NCBI GenBank assembly: GCA_021604805.1
Contig: BQJR01000005.1
Span: 1-64,000 of the forward strand
DNA: 64,000 bases
From: Planctomycetota bacterium
GTDB lineage: Bacteria > Planctomycetota > B15-G4
Reading direction: 5' to 3'
Shown here: one piece after another, positions 27,592-35,641 of the stretch
Layout of the letters: every line of letters begins with the position of its first letter
Numbering within the stretch: the stretch's first letter is position 1
The notes under the pieces: generated by a model
Told to the model about the DNA's origin: nothing
The model's database searches: none
The model's input: only the letters and a program-made list of their open reading frames with translations
Translations under genes and position numbers: made by a program

Positions 27592-30165
27592 TCAGCGGTT
27601 GCCCCCGGCCAGCAAGCGCAGCTCGCCGAAACGGGAGACACCCCGCGAGGCGAGCAGACCGACGTCGCCGCGCAAGGCTGCACGAGGATACTCGATGCCG
27701 GGCACGTACTTCCCACCCACCACCGGCTTCACGGGCTCGCCGTCGATGGTCACGGAGACGCGCCGGTCGCGGACCTCGATGTGGAGCTTCACGCCGTCCT
27801 CCGAGGTCGGGTCGTAGGTGGCTTTGAAGGAGCCGTCGCCGCGGAAGCTCCAGGTGCCGTCGAAGGAGCCGAAGTCCACGTTGTGCTGCTTCGGGCCGGT
27901 GCGACGCAGCACGATGGCTTCGAAGTCGTCGGAGGCCTTGGCGCCGAAGCACAGGCCGATGATCTCCCAGTCGTCGTCGGCGCGCAGCGTGGCTTCCAGG
28001 GTCCAGTCGCCGCGCACGTTGCGGTCGAGGAAGAGCGTGGAGTAGAGCGAGATGTCGGCCGCCTCGCCGCCGCTGTCGCCCTTCTCGATCACGCGCGTGT
28101 AGTCGGAGAACAGCTCGCCGTCGTCGGCGAAGAAGGGGTTGGGTTTGTCGGCGGTGTACCAGCCGTCCAGGTCGAAGCCGTTGAAGAGGCGACGCCAGGA
28201 GATCACGGACTTGCCGGTCTCGCGCTCCAGGCGTTCGACGAGTGAGCGCGCCGACGCATCGAAGGCATCCACGGCGAGGGCCTCGCGGGCGGTGGCCATG
28301 GCGAGCAGCGGGTTGCCGTCGCGGTCGTAGTTGATCGCGAGGCCGGCCATGCCGCCCACGAAGTCCACGCGCGCTTTGCGGCGTCGCTCGAACAGCGGGT
28401 CGATCTCGCGCAGGTTGGCCAGCGCGGTCTGGGCCTCGGGTTCCTCTTCGTCGATCAGCGAGATCAGACGGTGCGCGAGGAACACGGCGCGGTCGGTGTC
28501 TTCCAGCTCGACGGCCGCCACGCCGGCGCCCGCGATGGCGCGCGGCTCGCTCGCGTCGATGTCGAGCGCGCGTTCGTAGAGCCGCAACGCCGACTCGTGA
28601 TTCTTCTTGAGACCTTCGAGGCGCGCGTCCTTGAGGTACTGCTCCAGGCGCTTGTCGCCGTTCTTGGCCTCGTCGTCGAGCGCCAGGATCCACTCGCGCC
28701 AGGCGGCTTCGAAGTCGTCGAAGTCTTCGAAACCCATGGCCTCGAACTCGTCTTCGAAGAACTCTTGCAGGTGACCGGTGGTGTCGCCGATGGCGCCGCG
28801 CTTGAACTCGGCGAGGTAGTCGGCGAAGCGCGGGCGGAACACGTACTCGCCGCTCTGATCGGTGGCCATGCGCAAGTAGTACACGTAGCCCCAGCGCGGC
28901 GCGTAGAACTTGGGTTCGTTGGTGTCGGCGTTGGCGCCAGCCATCACGTCGCGCAGACTGGGTGCCGAGCCGTCGCGCAAACCGTTGGCCAGCGGAGTGA
29001 GACGTCCGGGCACCGGCAAGTCACGGCGGATCGAACCGTTGGGCAAGATCTCGATACCCTCGAAGAGCGAGGCCACGCCCTCGTTGATGAAGCTCGGCGC
29101 GTTGCCCACCGCCACCGACATGAACTGGTGACTGGCTTCGTGGAACAGCGTGCCGAGCGTGGCGCGCCAGCTCCCGCCACCGCCCTGGCCGTGGTTGTAG
29201 GTCGCGACCTCGGAGCCCTTGAACACACCACCGCTCCACTCGGGCGCGCCCGAGCGCTTGATGTACTCGCTGTGGTCGCCGTAGATGTTGATGTCGATGG
29301 TCGGCACCGTGACTTTGCGCAAACCCTCGGGGGCGCCGCCCGGCGGCAAGGGGTCGGGGACGATGCCCCAGATCTCGCGGTAGAAAGCGTGCACCTGCTC
29401 AAGGGTCTGCGCCGCAGCCTGCCCCAGACGCCAACCGCCGTTGGTCTTGATGCGGTAGTGCGGCGTCTCCCACTTGGTGCCCTTGCTCCATTTGGCGGTG
29501 CGCTTGTCGTGCGCCTCGATCCACTCTTCGGTGCGGTCGCCGGCGGAGAGGTCGGGCACGACACCGGAGAGGCCCAACCAGTCGGGGCCGTTGGCGAGGC
29601 AGCGTTCGGCCAGCGCGCGGGTGGCGGCGGCCGCTTCGCTCGTGGGATCCACGATGTCCAGGTGCAGCACGGCGGCGTAGAGCGCGTTGGCGAGCAGGCC
29701 GTCTTGCTCGTAGGCGACGGCGAGCTCGGCGAGTTCGCGTGCCCAGGCGTCCTGCAAGACGGCGCCTTCTTCGTAGCGCGGGTCGATCTCTTCCAAACGC
29801 TCGGTGACGTCGGTGAGCTGCTTGAGATAGTCCCCCTCGCCCGCCGCGACGAGCTTCTCGAGCAGGTCGCGCTCCACGCGCAAGTAGAGCGCTTCGGCAT
29901 CCACGTGCTCGGCTTCGCGCGCGATCTCGATCAAGCCGTCGAGCGCATCCAGTGAGTTGGGTTCGTACTCGCGCACGCGTTCCCAGGCGGAGCGTGCGGC
30001 GTCCCAATCGCGCTTGCGCATGGCGGCTTTCGCCAGCGACGACTGTTGCTTGAGGAAGCGCGCGCGGCCGGAGTCGGCGAAGGGCGGCGCGATCCAGGAC
30101 ACGGCCACGAGGGCCACGAGAACCGCGCAGGCGAGAGCGCGGCACAGCTTCGAGGAGAGCTTCAT
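27592..30165 (-). CDS. secreted DUF1570/peptidase-MA-like metalloprotein with TPR and DUF1080-like C-terminal domain
   Basis: This is an 857-residue protein. A signal peptide or anchor (1-30) comes first. TPR-like helices (about 35-200) follow, then a gluzincin-type metallopeptidase region with HEASH (His342, Glu343, His346) and a downstream acidic residue (NEG, Glu362). A second helical repeat section lies at about 500-640. The end (about 665-857) is a concanavalin-like sheet domain of the DUF1080/3-keto-disaccharide hydrolase kind, starting RRLFNGFDLDGWY. This combination suggests an exported protease acting on, or docked to, glycans. It precedes the RCK gene by 64 bases. Catalytic activity is inferred from the HExxH alone. 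Confidence 0.78.
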   Translation of the reverse strand: MKLSSKLCRALACAVLVALVAVSWIAPPFADSGRARFLKQQSSLAKAAMRKRDWDAARSAWERVREYEPNSLDALDGLIEIAREAEHVDAEALYLRVERDLLEKLVAAGEGDYLKQLTDVTERLEEIDPRYEEGAVLQDAWARELAELAVAYEQDGLLANALYAAVLHLDIVDPTSEAAAATRALAERCLANGPDWLGLSGVVPDLSAGDRTEEWIEAHDKRTAKWSKGTKWETPHYRIKTNGGWRLGQAAAQTLEQVHAFYREIWGIVPDPLPPGGAPEGLRKVTVPTIDINIYGDHSEYIKRSGAPEWSGGVFKGSEVATYNHGQGGGGSWRATLGTLFHEASHQFMSVAVGNAPSFINEGVASLFEGIEILPNGSIRRDLPVPGRLTPLANGLRDGSAPSLRDVMAGANADTNEPKFYAPRWGYVYYLRMATDQSGEYVFRPRFADYLAEFKRGAIGDTTGHLQEFFEDEFEAMGFEDFDDFEAAWREWILALDDEAKNGDKRLEQYLKDARLEGLKKNHESALRLYERALDIDASEPRAIAGAGVAAVELEDTDRAVFLAHRLISLIDEEEPEAQTALANLREIDPLFERRRKARVDFVGGMAGLAINYDRDGNPLLAMATAREALAVDAFDASARSLVERLERETGKSVISWRRLFNGFDLDGWYTADKPNPFFADDGELFSDYTRVIEKGDSGGEAADISLYSTLFLDRNVRGDWTLEATLRADDDWEIIGLCFGAKASDDFEAIVLRRTGPKQHNVDFGSFDGTWSFRGDGSFKATYDPTSEDGVKLHIEVRDRRVSVTIDGEPVKPVVGGKYVPGIEYPRAALRGDVGLLASRGVSRFGELRLLAGGNR

Positions 30166-30333
30166 GCGCGCACTCTAGCAGCCCACGGGCGCGGGCTGGG
30201 AGGGGGCCGCTCAGGCTCGGGCTCGCACCGCGACCCGCGCGCGCCACCACCCGCGTGAGCGCCGCCGCCGCGAGCAGCGCGCGCACCGCCACCGGAATCG
30301 CCGCCGCGTCCCGCACGTGCACCCCCACCGCGG

Positions 30334-31362
30334 TTAGGCGCGCTCGAGCTCCGCGCAGAACTCCACGAGGTCCGGCGGCCAAGGCGATTCCACGCGCATC
30401 GGGCCGCGCGCCGGGTGTTCGAACTCGAGCGAGTGACTGTGCAGCGCCTGGCGCGGCAGCTCGAGCAGCGCGCGGTCGGCATCGGTGAGTTCGCGTGCGG
30501 AGTGACGCAGGAAGAGTTCGGCGTCGCGCCCGTAGATCTTGTCGCCGACCACGGGATGACCGAGGGCCTGCATGTGCACGCGGATCTGGTGGTGACGCCC
30601 GGTGTGCAGCTGGATGTGGCACAGCGTGTAGTCGGCCCAGCGATCGAGCACACGCCAACCCGTGCGCGAGGGCTGCCCCACGTCGTGCCGGATCGTGCGC
30701 GCGTTGCGCACCACGTTGTCGAGCGTGGGTCCGATGGGCAAGTCGATCAAACCCTCCTCGCCCTCGATCACGCCGTGCACGAGCACCATGTATTCCTTGC
30801 GCACGCTGCGCTTCTCGAACTGCTGCTGCACGGCCACGAGCGTTTCGTGACGCTTGGCCACGAGCAGCACGCCGCTGGTCTCGAGGTCGAGGCGGTGACA
30901 CAGCTTGGGGATCACGTCGAGCGTGGGGTCCTCGAAGTTGCGGTAGCTGCGGTGCAACTCGGTGATCACCGTGAAGTGCAGCAAGCGGCCCGACGGGTGC
31001 ACCGGGATGTTCGGCGGCTTGTCGATCGCGATCAGGTGGTCGTCTTCGAAGAGCCGCGGCAACTCGGGCGTGGGATGACTGGCCAACAGCGCTTCGTCGC
31101 GCACGGGTCGCGGCAGACGGATCTGCACGATCTCACCCAGGCGCACACGACGCGAGGCGCGCGGCGCGCGGTCCGAGATGCGCACGAGGTCTTCGTCGAG
31201 CAACTTGCGCACGCTGTTGCGCGAACGCCAACTCAGGCGCTTGGCCAGGAACTGGTCCATGCGCAGCCCGACTTCCCCATCGGCGACGCGATAGTTGTAG
31301 GTCTCGCGGCGCCCGTCGAGCAGGCGCACGTCGAAGTCGTTGCCGCGCTTGGCGGAACCCAT
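30334..31362 (-). CDS. RluA-family pseudouridine synthase
   Basis: This is a 342-residue enzyme. An N-terminal S4 RNA-binding domain (about 32-85) is joined to the RluA catalytic domain. The catalytic Asp159 lies in HRLDLETSG. The motifs VHPSGRL and LHTGRHHQIRVHM are also typical. It converts uridine to pseudouridine in 23S rRNA, 16S rRNA or tRNA (RluC/RluD-like from the S4 fusion). The gene starts 4 bases after the stop of the 614-residue secreted protein gene, so they are probably cotranscribed. The 168-base spacer at 30166-30333 shows no feature. Confidence 0.93.
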   Translation of the reverse strand: MGSAKRGNDFDVRLLDGRRETYNYRVADGEVGLRMDQFLAKRLSWRSRNSVRKLLDEDLVRISDRAPRASRRVRLGEIVQIRLPRPVRDEALLASHPTPELPRLFEDDHLIAIDKPPNIPVHPSGRLLHFTVITELHRSYRNFEDPTLDVIPKLCHRLDLETSGVLLVAKRHETLVAVQQQFEKRSVRKEYMVLVHGVIEGEEGLIDLPIGPTLDNVVRNARTIRHDVGQPSRTGWRVLDRWADYTLCHIQLHTGRHHQIRVHMQALGHPVVGDKIYGRDAELFLRHSARELTDADRALLELPRQALHSHSLEFEHPARGPMRVESPWPPDLVEFCAELERA

Positions 31363-31366
31363 GCAG

Positions 31367-33211
31367 CTAGTCGACCGCGCGTTGCGGCGTGACGTTCATG
31401 GAGAAGCGCAGACCCAGCGGCGCGAAGGGACCGTACTGCAGCACCTTGAACACGTTGTCCGTGCTCTTGACCTTCCGCACGCGGCCGCCCTCGGTGATGC
31501 CCACATCGCCGCCGACCACCGAAGGGATGAACTTGATCAGGAACTCTTCGGGCGCGCGCATCTCTTGGAAGCCGATCGTGACGCCCATGTTCTTGCGACC
31601 CGCGTAGTGCATCTGCGCCTTGGTGATGCCGAAGCGCGTGGGCATCAGGCAACCCTCGGCCGGCACGCGATGTTCCATGAGGCCGTAGTCCACGCCGGGG
31701 AACAGCGTGAGCGAACCGTTGTGGTCGTCGATCAAGCACTCGCGCGCGGCCGTCATGGCGGCGGCCGCGAAGCTCGAGCTGGGCACTTGGCCGGGCACCA
31801 TCGCGCCGTAGCCCTGCGGGGAGAGCGTGAGCATCAGGTCTTGCAGACGATCCCAGGCCTGCGCTTGTTCGCCCGCCGAGAGCGCGCGACGGTGAGCCAG
31901 GAACTTGCCCGGCAGGGAGTCGGCGTCCTCGACCTCGGCCCACTTCAACTCGGGGAAGTCGCTGGGCGCCACCACGCCGCCGTCTTGCAAGATCTCGAGC
32001 AGGTCGGAGCGCACGGCCACCGGGTCGAGCCACGGCGACACGGCCAAGGGTTCGCGCACCCACTCCACGATCAGCTTGGCGAGTTGTTCGGCTTGCGGGT
32101 GAGCTTCGCCACGCAGGCGCATGCAGCGCGCCAGGCTGTGCACGTAGGCGAGACGGCGCTCGGGCGAAAGCCCCTCGGCGCGCAGCTCGGCCTCGTTCAC
32201 CAAGAGCTCGAGGTAGTCCACGCCGAGCAGGCTCTGGCCCCACTCGAAGAGCGCGGCCAGGAGTTCGGCGGGCACGGCGGCGTCGGTGGGCTCGTGTCCG
32301 AAGGGGCGATCGGTGAGCCACTCCACCTGTTGATGCGCCACGCCTTGCGCGCGGATGAGCATCTGCCCGCCGAGCACCATCCAGCGCAACACGTTGTCGG
32401 CGGGATAGAAGGATACGGCCTCGCCGAAGTAGTTGCTCTGCCAGGAGAGTTCTTCTTCCAGCAGGCCCATGGTCTGACGCTCGACCGACTTGCGCCACGC
32501 GGCGTGGTCGGCGTCGGGATGGGTGGGCGGTCCGGCGAGGCGCACTTCGATCGAACGCACGGCGCCGGGCTCGAGCGTGACGGTCCAGAAGATGCGCGCG
32601 CCGGCTGTTTCCGGGTCGCTGACTTCCTGCACTTCGACGCTCTCCGGTTCGCCACCGACCCAGGAGAGGGCGAGCAGGCCGTCGCGCAAGATGCCGCGTC
32701 CTTCGCGCGTGAACGTGGCCTGCCCGGGGAAGTCCACGGCGCCTCGCGGCCGATCCAGGCCAGCTCCGGCGCCTGCGCTGAGCGCCACGCCCATGCGCAG
32801 CTCCACCGTTTCCGCGCTGAGGTTCTCGAGACGCAGCGCGGCGGGCATCAGCAAGCGGTCGTCGCCACCAGCGCGGTGCGCGACGGCGAGCGTGGAGAGC
32901 CCCACACCGACCTCGCCCTCGTAGGCGGCAGCGAGCGCCTTGAGCCGCGCCACGAGCACATGCGCGGAGAAGAAGTCGAGCGGGGTGCCGTCGCCACGCA
33001 GGAAGCGCGCCTGCACGAAGCCCGTGTCGATCGTGCCGTCGGCGGCGATCTTGCCCGCGAGGCGCGAATCATAGGAGCCCACGTGATAGGCCTCGGGCTG
33101 CGTCCACTCACGATCCGGGTCGCTGGAGGGGAGCTGCGCGGTGAGAGAGGCGGCCCCGAGCAGGATCACGAGGGCCGGGAAGAGCAAGGACTTCAGTCGG
33201 ATGGCGTACAT
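31367..33211 (-). CDS. secreted protein of unknown function
   Basis: This is a 614-residue protein with a clear signal peptide (MYAIRLKSLLFPALVILLGA, cleavage near LTAQ). The mature part has a beta-rich N-terminal half (about 30-240: GKIAADGTIDTGFVQ, RLENLSAETVELRMG), then a helical middle part and a C-terminal section with GYGAMVPGQVPSSSFA and DYGLMEHRVPAEGCL. I see no catalytic motif and do not recognise the family. Its ATG is chosen because the signal peptide starts there; earlier in-frame codons lie in the divergent region. RluA follows by 4 bases, so the pair likely shares a promoter near 33212-33292. Confidence 0.75.
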   Translation of the reverse strand: MYAIRLKSLLFPALVILLGAASLTAQLPSSDPDREWTQPEAYHVGSYDSRLAGKIAADGTIDTGFVQARFLRGDGTPLDFFSAHVLVARLKALAAAYEGEVGVGLSTLAVAHRAGGDDRLLMPAALRLENLSAETVELRMGVALSAGAGAGLDRPRGAVDFPGQATFTREGRGILRDGLLALSWVGGEPESVEVQEVSDPETAGARIFWTVTLEPGAVRSIEVRLAGPPTHPDADHAAWRKSVERQTMGLLEEELSWQSNYFGEAVSFYPADNVLRWMVLGGQMLIRAQGVAHQQVEWLTDRPFGHEPTDAAVPAELLAALFEWGQSLLGVDYLELLVNEAELRAEGLSPERRLAYVHSLARCMRLRGEAHPQAEQLAKLIVEWVREPLAVSPWLDPVAVRSDLLEILQDGGVVAPSDFPELKWAEVEDADSLPGKFLAHRRALSAGEQAQAWDRLQDLMLTLSPQGYGAMVPGQVPSSSFAAAAMTAARECLIDDHNGSLTLFPGVDYGLMEHRVPAEGCLMPTRFGITKAQMHYAGRKNMGVTIGFQEMRAPEEFLIKFIPSVVGGDVGITEGGRVRKVKSTDNVFKVLQYGPFAPLGLRFSMNVTPQRAVD

Positions 33212-33292
33212 GGCGGGAGTATACGCAAGGCTGCCCGCCGACTGATGGACCCACGTGGGGACGCTCGCGCGCGCTGCTAGGATGGGCGCCCC

Positions 33293-34174
33293 ATGCGCTA
33301 CGAAGGCACCGTGTACCGACCGCCCAGCGAGGGCCGCAGCCTCATCCTGCAGGCCTCGATCGGCTGCAGCTACAACCGCTGCTCGTACTGCGCGATGTAC
33401 CTCGAGAAACGCTTCCGCCCGCGCTCGCTCGACGACCTGCGCGTCGACATGGACATGGCCGCGCGAGAGCTCGGCGCGCGCAACGTCCGCAAGGTGTTCC
33501 TGGCTGATGGCGACGCGCTGATCCTGCGCACGAGCCGACTGCTCGAGATCTTGGAGGAGCTGCGCGCGCGCTTCCCGAACTTCCAGCGTGCTTCGGTGTA
33601 CGCCTCGCCGCAGAGCATGCTGGCCAAGAGCCCGGGTGAGATCGCCGAGCTCGTGAGCGCGGGACTGCCGCTGTACTACCTCGGCGCCGAAACCGGCCAT
33701 CCCGAGGTGCTCGCGAACATCACCAAGGGCGTCACGCGGGAGGAGATGCTGCGCGGCGCGAAGGTCGTCACCGACGGCGGCGGCAAGCTCTCGGTGATCC
33801 TGCTGCTCGGCATCGGCGGCGTGACGCTGAGCCACGAGCACGCGGTGCAGTCAGGCACGCTGATCACCGAGATGCAGCCGCGTTTCGTGTCCACGCTCAC
33901 GATCACGCCTGTGCCGGGCACGCCGCTGCACGCTCAAGTCGAACGCGGCGAACTCGTGCTCCCCGACGAACTGGGCATGCTCCGTGAGCAACGCACCATG
34001 CTCGCGAACATGAAGTGCAAGCGCGCCATCTATCGCGGCAATCACGTCAGCAACTCGCTGCCCGTCGGCGGGAACCTGCCCCAGGATCGCGACAAGCTGA
34101 TCGCGTTGCTCGACACGGTGCTCGCGGATCCCGCGCCACGGTTGCGCGCGCGGCCGTCGCCGCATTCGCTCTAG
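33293..34174 (+). CDS. radical SAM protein with Cx4Cx2C cluster motif
   Basis: This is a 293-residue radical S-adenosylmethionine protein. The Fe-S cysteines are Cys25, Cys30 and Cys33 (GCSYNRCSYC), a Cx4Cx2C spacing rather than the standard Cx3Cx2C. This spacing is known in a subgroup of COG1032-like proteins with a following MY..KRFR segment, seen here as MYLEKRFRPRS. The rest has GAETG and a TIM-barrel pattern (SVILLLGIGG, VSTLTITPVPGTPLH). No B12 domain is present. Substrate is unknown. It is divergent from the secreted-protein/RluA operon. Confidence 0.85.
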   Translation: MRYEGTVYRPPSEGRSLILQASIGCSYNRCSYCAMYLEKRFRPRSLDDLRVDMDMAARELGARNVRKVFLADGDALILRTSRLLEILEELRARFPNFQRASVYASPQSMLAKSPGEIAELVSAGLPLYYLGAETGHPEVLANITKGVTREEMLRGAKVVTDGGGKLSVILLLGIGGVTLSHEHAVQSGTLITEMQPRFVSTLTITPVPGTPLHAQVERGELVLPDELGMLREQRTMLANMKCKRAIYRGNHVSNSLPVGGNLPQDRDKLIALLDTVLADPAPRLRARPSPHSL

Positions 34175-34219
34175 AGACGCGCCTGCGGGGCTACGGAAAC
34201 ACGCCGACCGCCGCGTCGC

Positions 34220-34540
34220 TCAGCCCTTGGTGCGCCGGTCGTTCTGGCGTTCGAAGAAGCGACTCGCCGAGTAGCCGACGCGTTGGGCGGCGAGCGCCGC
34301 AGCGGCGAAGGGGTTGCCACGCAGCTCTTGCACCACGATCTCCCCGCGGGGCGCGAGCCGCGCGAGGACGCGGCACTCGATGTCCTCGCCACCGCGCGGA
34401 CCGTTCACATCGGTGAACTGGACCTGGACCCGTCGGACGCGGTCGCCGAAGCGACCGAGCGCGTAATGCAGGCGCGCCTCCACGTGATCACGCAGAGCCT
34501 TGCTGAGCTTCAAACCGCGCGCACGGAACTCGAACTTCAT
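34220..34540 (-). CDS. short ribosome hibernation factor (HPF/RaiA family)
   Basis: This is a 106-residue protein with the beta-alpha-beta-beta-beta-alpha plan of HPF/YfiA. MKFEFRARGLKLSKALRDHV is followed by LHYALGRFGDRVRRVQVQFTD. The C-terminal dimerisation domain of long HPF is missing, so it is the short form. The family binds the 30S subunit at the tRNA and mRNA channel and silences ribosomes in stationary phase or stress. The ATG at 34540 matches the family start; earlier ATGs add unrelated residues. It is divergent from the NhaR-like regulator, 143 bases away. Confidence 0.85.
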   Translation of the reverse strand: MKFEFRARGLKLSKALRDHVEARLHYALGRFGDRVRRVQVQFTDVNGPRGGEDIECRVLARLAPRGEIVVQELRGNPFAAAALAAQRVGYSASRFFERQNDRRTKG

Positions 34541-34652
34541 GGTGAACTCCTTCGGTGACGTGGGACCAGGATCGAGCCGCCGAACGCGGCTCTGCTGGAA
34601 CAACATCGGCAATTCGCCTGCGTTCGGTAATCTCCATACTCTCGACGCACAT

Positions 34653-34669
34653 CGTCGATTTTATCGACG
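34653..34669. promoter_or_regulatory. palindrome in the hpf/nhaR divergent promoter
   Basis: CGTCGAT and ATCGACG form perfect 7-bp arms around TTT, ending 14 bases before the NhaR-like start. LysR-type regulators usually bind imperfect palindromes in the spacer shared with a divergent gene and repress themselves there. So this is a reasonable operator for the regulator, possibly also controlling the hibernation factor. The palindrome is seen; the binding is inferred. Confidence 0.5.
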
Positions 34670-34683
34670 CACTGGAGAGCGCC

Positions 34684-35589
34684 ATGGAGTGGCTCAACTA
34701 CCACCACTTGCAGTACTTCTGGGCTGTGGTGCAGGAGGGCGGCATCGCGGCGGCGAGCCGTCGCCTCAAGGTCGGGCGCCCGTCGATCTCGATGCAGATC
34801 AAGAAGCTCGAACAAGACCTCGGTGAACCGCTCTTCGTGCGTCGCGGGCGCAAGCTCGAGCTCACGGACACGGGGCGTCTCGTCCACAGCTATGCCGAGG
34901 ACATCTTCCGCACGGGACGCGAGTTGCTCGGCGCCGTACGCGGTCGTCCCAGCGGCCGGCCGCTCAAGTTCCGCGTGGGCATCGCAGACGTCATGGCCAA
35001 GCTGCTCGCCTTCCGCCTGCTGCTGCCCGCACTCGACCCTGAGGCCGACACACCGCTGGCGCTCGACTGCCGCGAAGATCATCCCGACCGACTCTTCGCG
35101 GCGCTGGCAGCGCATGAACTCGACTTGGTGCTCTCCGACATCCCGCTCGCCCCCGGCCGCGACGTGAAGGCCTTCAACCATCGCGTGGGTGAGTCCACCC
35201 TCACGCTCTTCGCGGCACCGACACTCGCGCGACGGTTGAAACGCGGCTTCCCGCGCTCGCTCGACGGCGCCCCGTTCCTCATGCCCGCACGCAACACCGC
35301 CGGGCGCGCCGCGCTCGAACGCTGGCTCGACGCACAGGACCTGCGCCCCTTGGTGCTCGGCGAATTCCAGGACTCCGCGCTGCTCAACGTCTTCGGGCAA
35401 GCAGGACGCGGCGTGTTCCCGGCCCCCACCGTGGTGGCTCAGGAGATCCGCGAACAGTTCGGCGTGCGGCCACTCGGTGAGTTGGAGCAGGTCCGCGACC
35501 GTTACTACGCCATCTCCCCGGAAAGGCGCATCAAGCACCCTGCCGTCGTGCGGCTCGTGGAACGCGCCAAGCGAGACCTGTTCGCCTGA
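34684..35589 (+). CDS. nhaR: LysR-type regulator, NhaR-like
   Basis: This is a 301-residue protein. The N-terminal winged helix (EWLNYHHLQYFWAV, with RRLKVGRPSISMQIKKLE) is close to NhaR, the Na+-responsive activator of the Na+/H+ antiporter gene nhaA and of osmC. The C-terminal effector domain (about 92-295) has the periplasmic-binding-like fold (FRVGIADVMAKLLAFRLLLPAL). The ATG at 34684 has GAGAG upstream and matches the family start. No nhaA is in the window, so its targets are elsewhere or include the divergent hibernation factor. An inverted repeat just upstream fits autoregulation. Confidence 0.85.
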   Translation: MEWLNYHHLQYFWAVVQEGGIAAASRRLKVGRPSISMQIKKLEQDLGEPLFVRRGRKLELTDTGRLVHSYAEDIFRTGRELLGAVRGRPSGRPLKFRVGIADVMAKLLAFRLLLPALDPEADTPLALDCREDHPDRLFAALAAHELDLVLSDIPLAPGRDVKAFNHRVGESTLTLFAAPTLARRLKRGFPRSLDGAPFLMPARNTAGRAALERWLDAQDLRPLVLGEFQDSALLNVFGQAGRGVFPAPTVVAQEIREQFGVRPLGELEQVRDRYYAISPERRIKHPAVVRLVERAKRDLFA

Positions 35590-35641
35590 GCGGGACGGCG
35601 ACACTCGCTCGACGAGCGCCGCCCGGGCACAATCGGACCCC

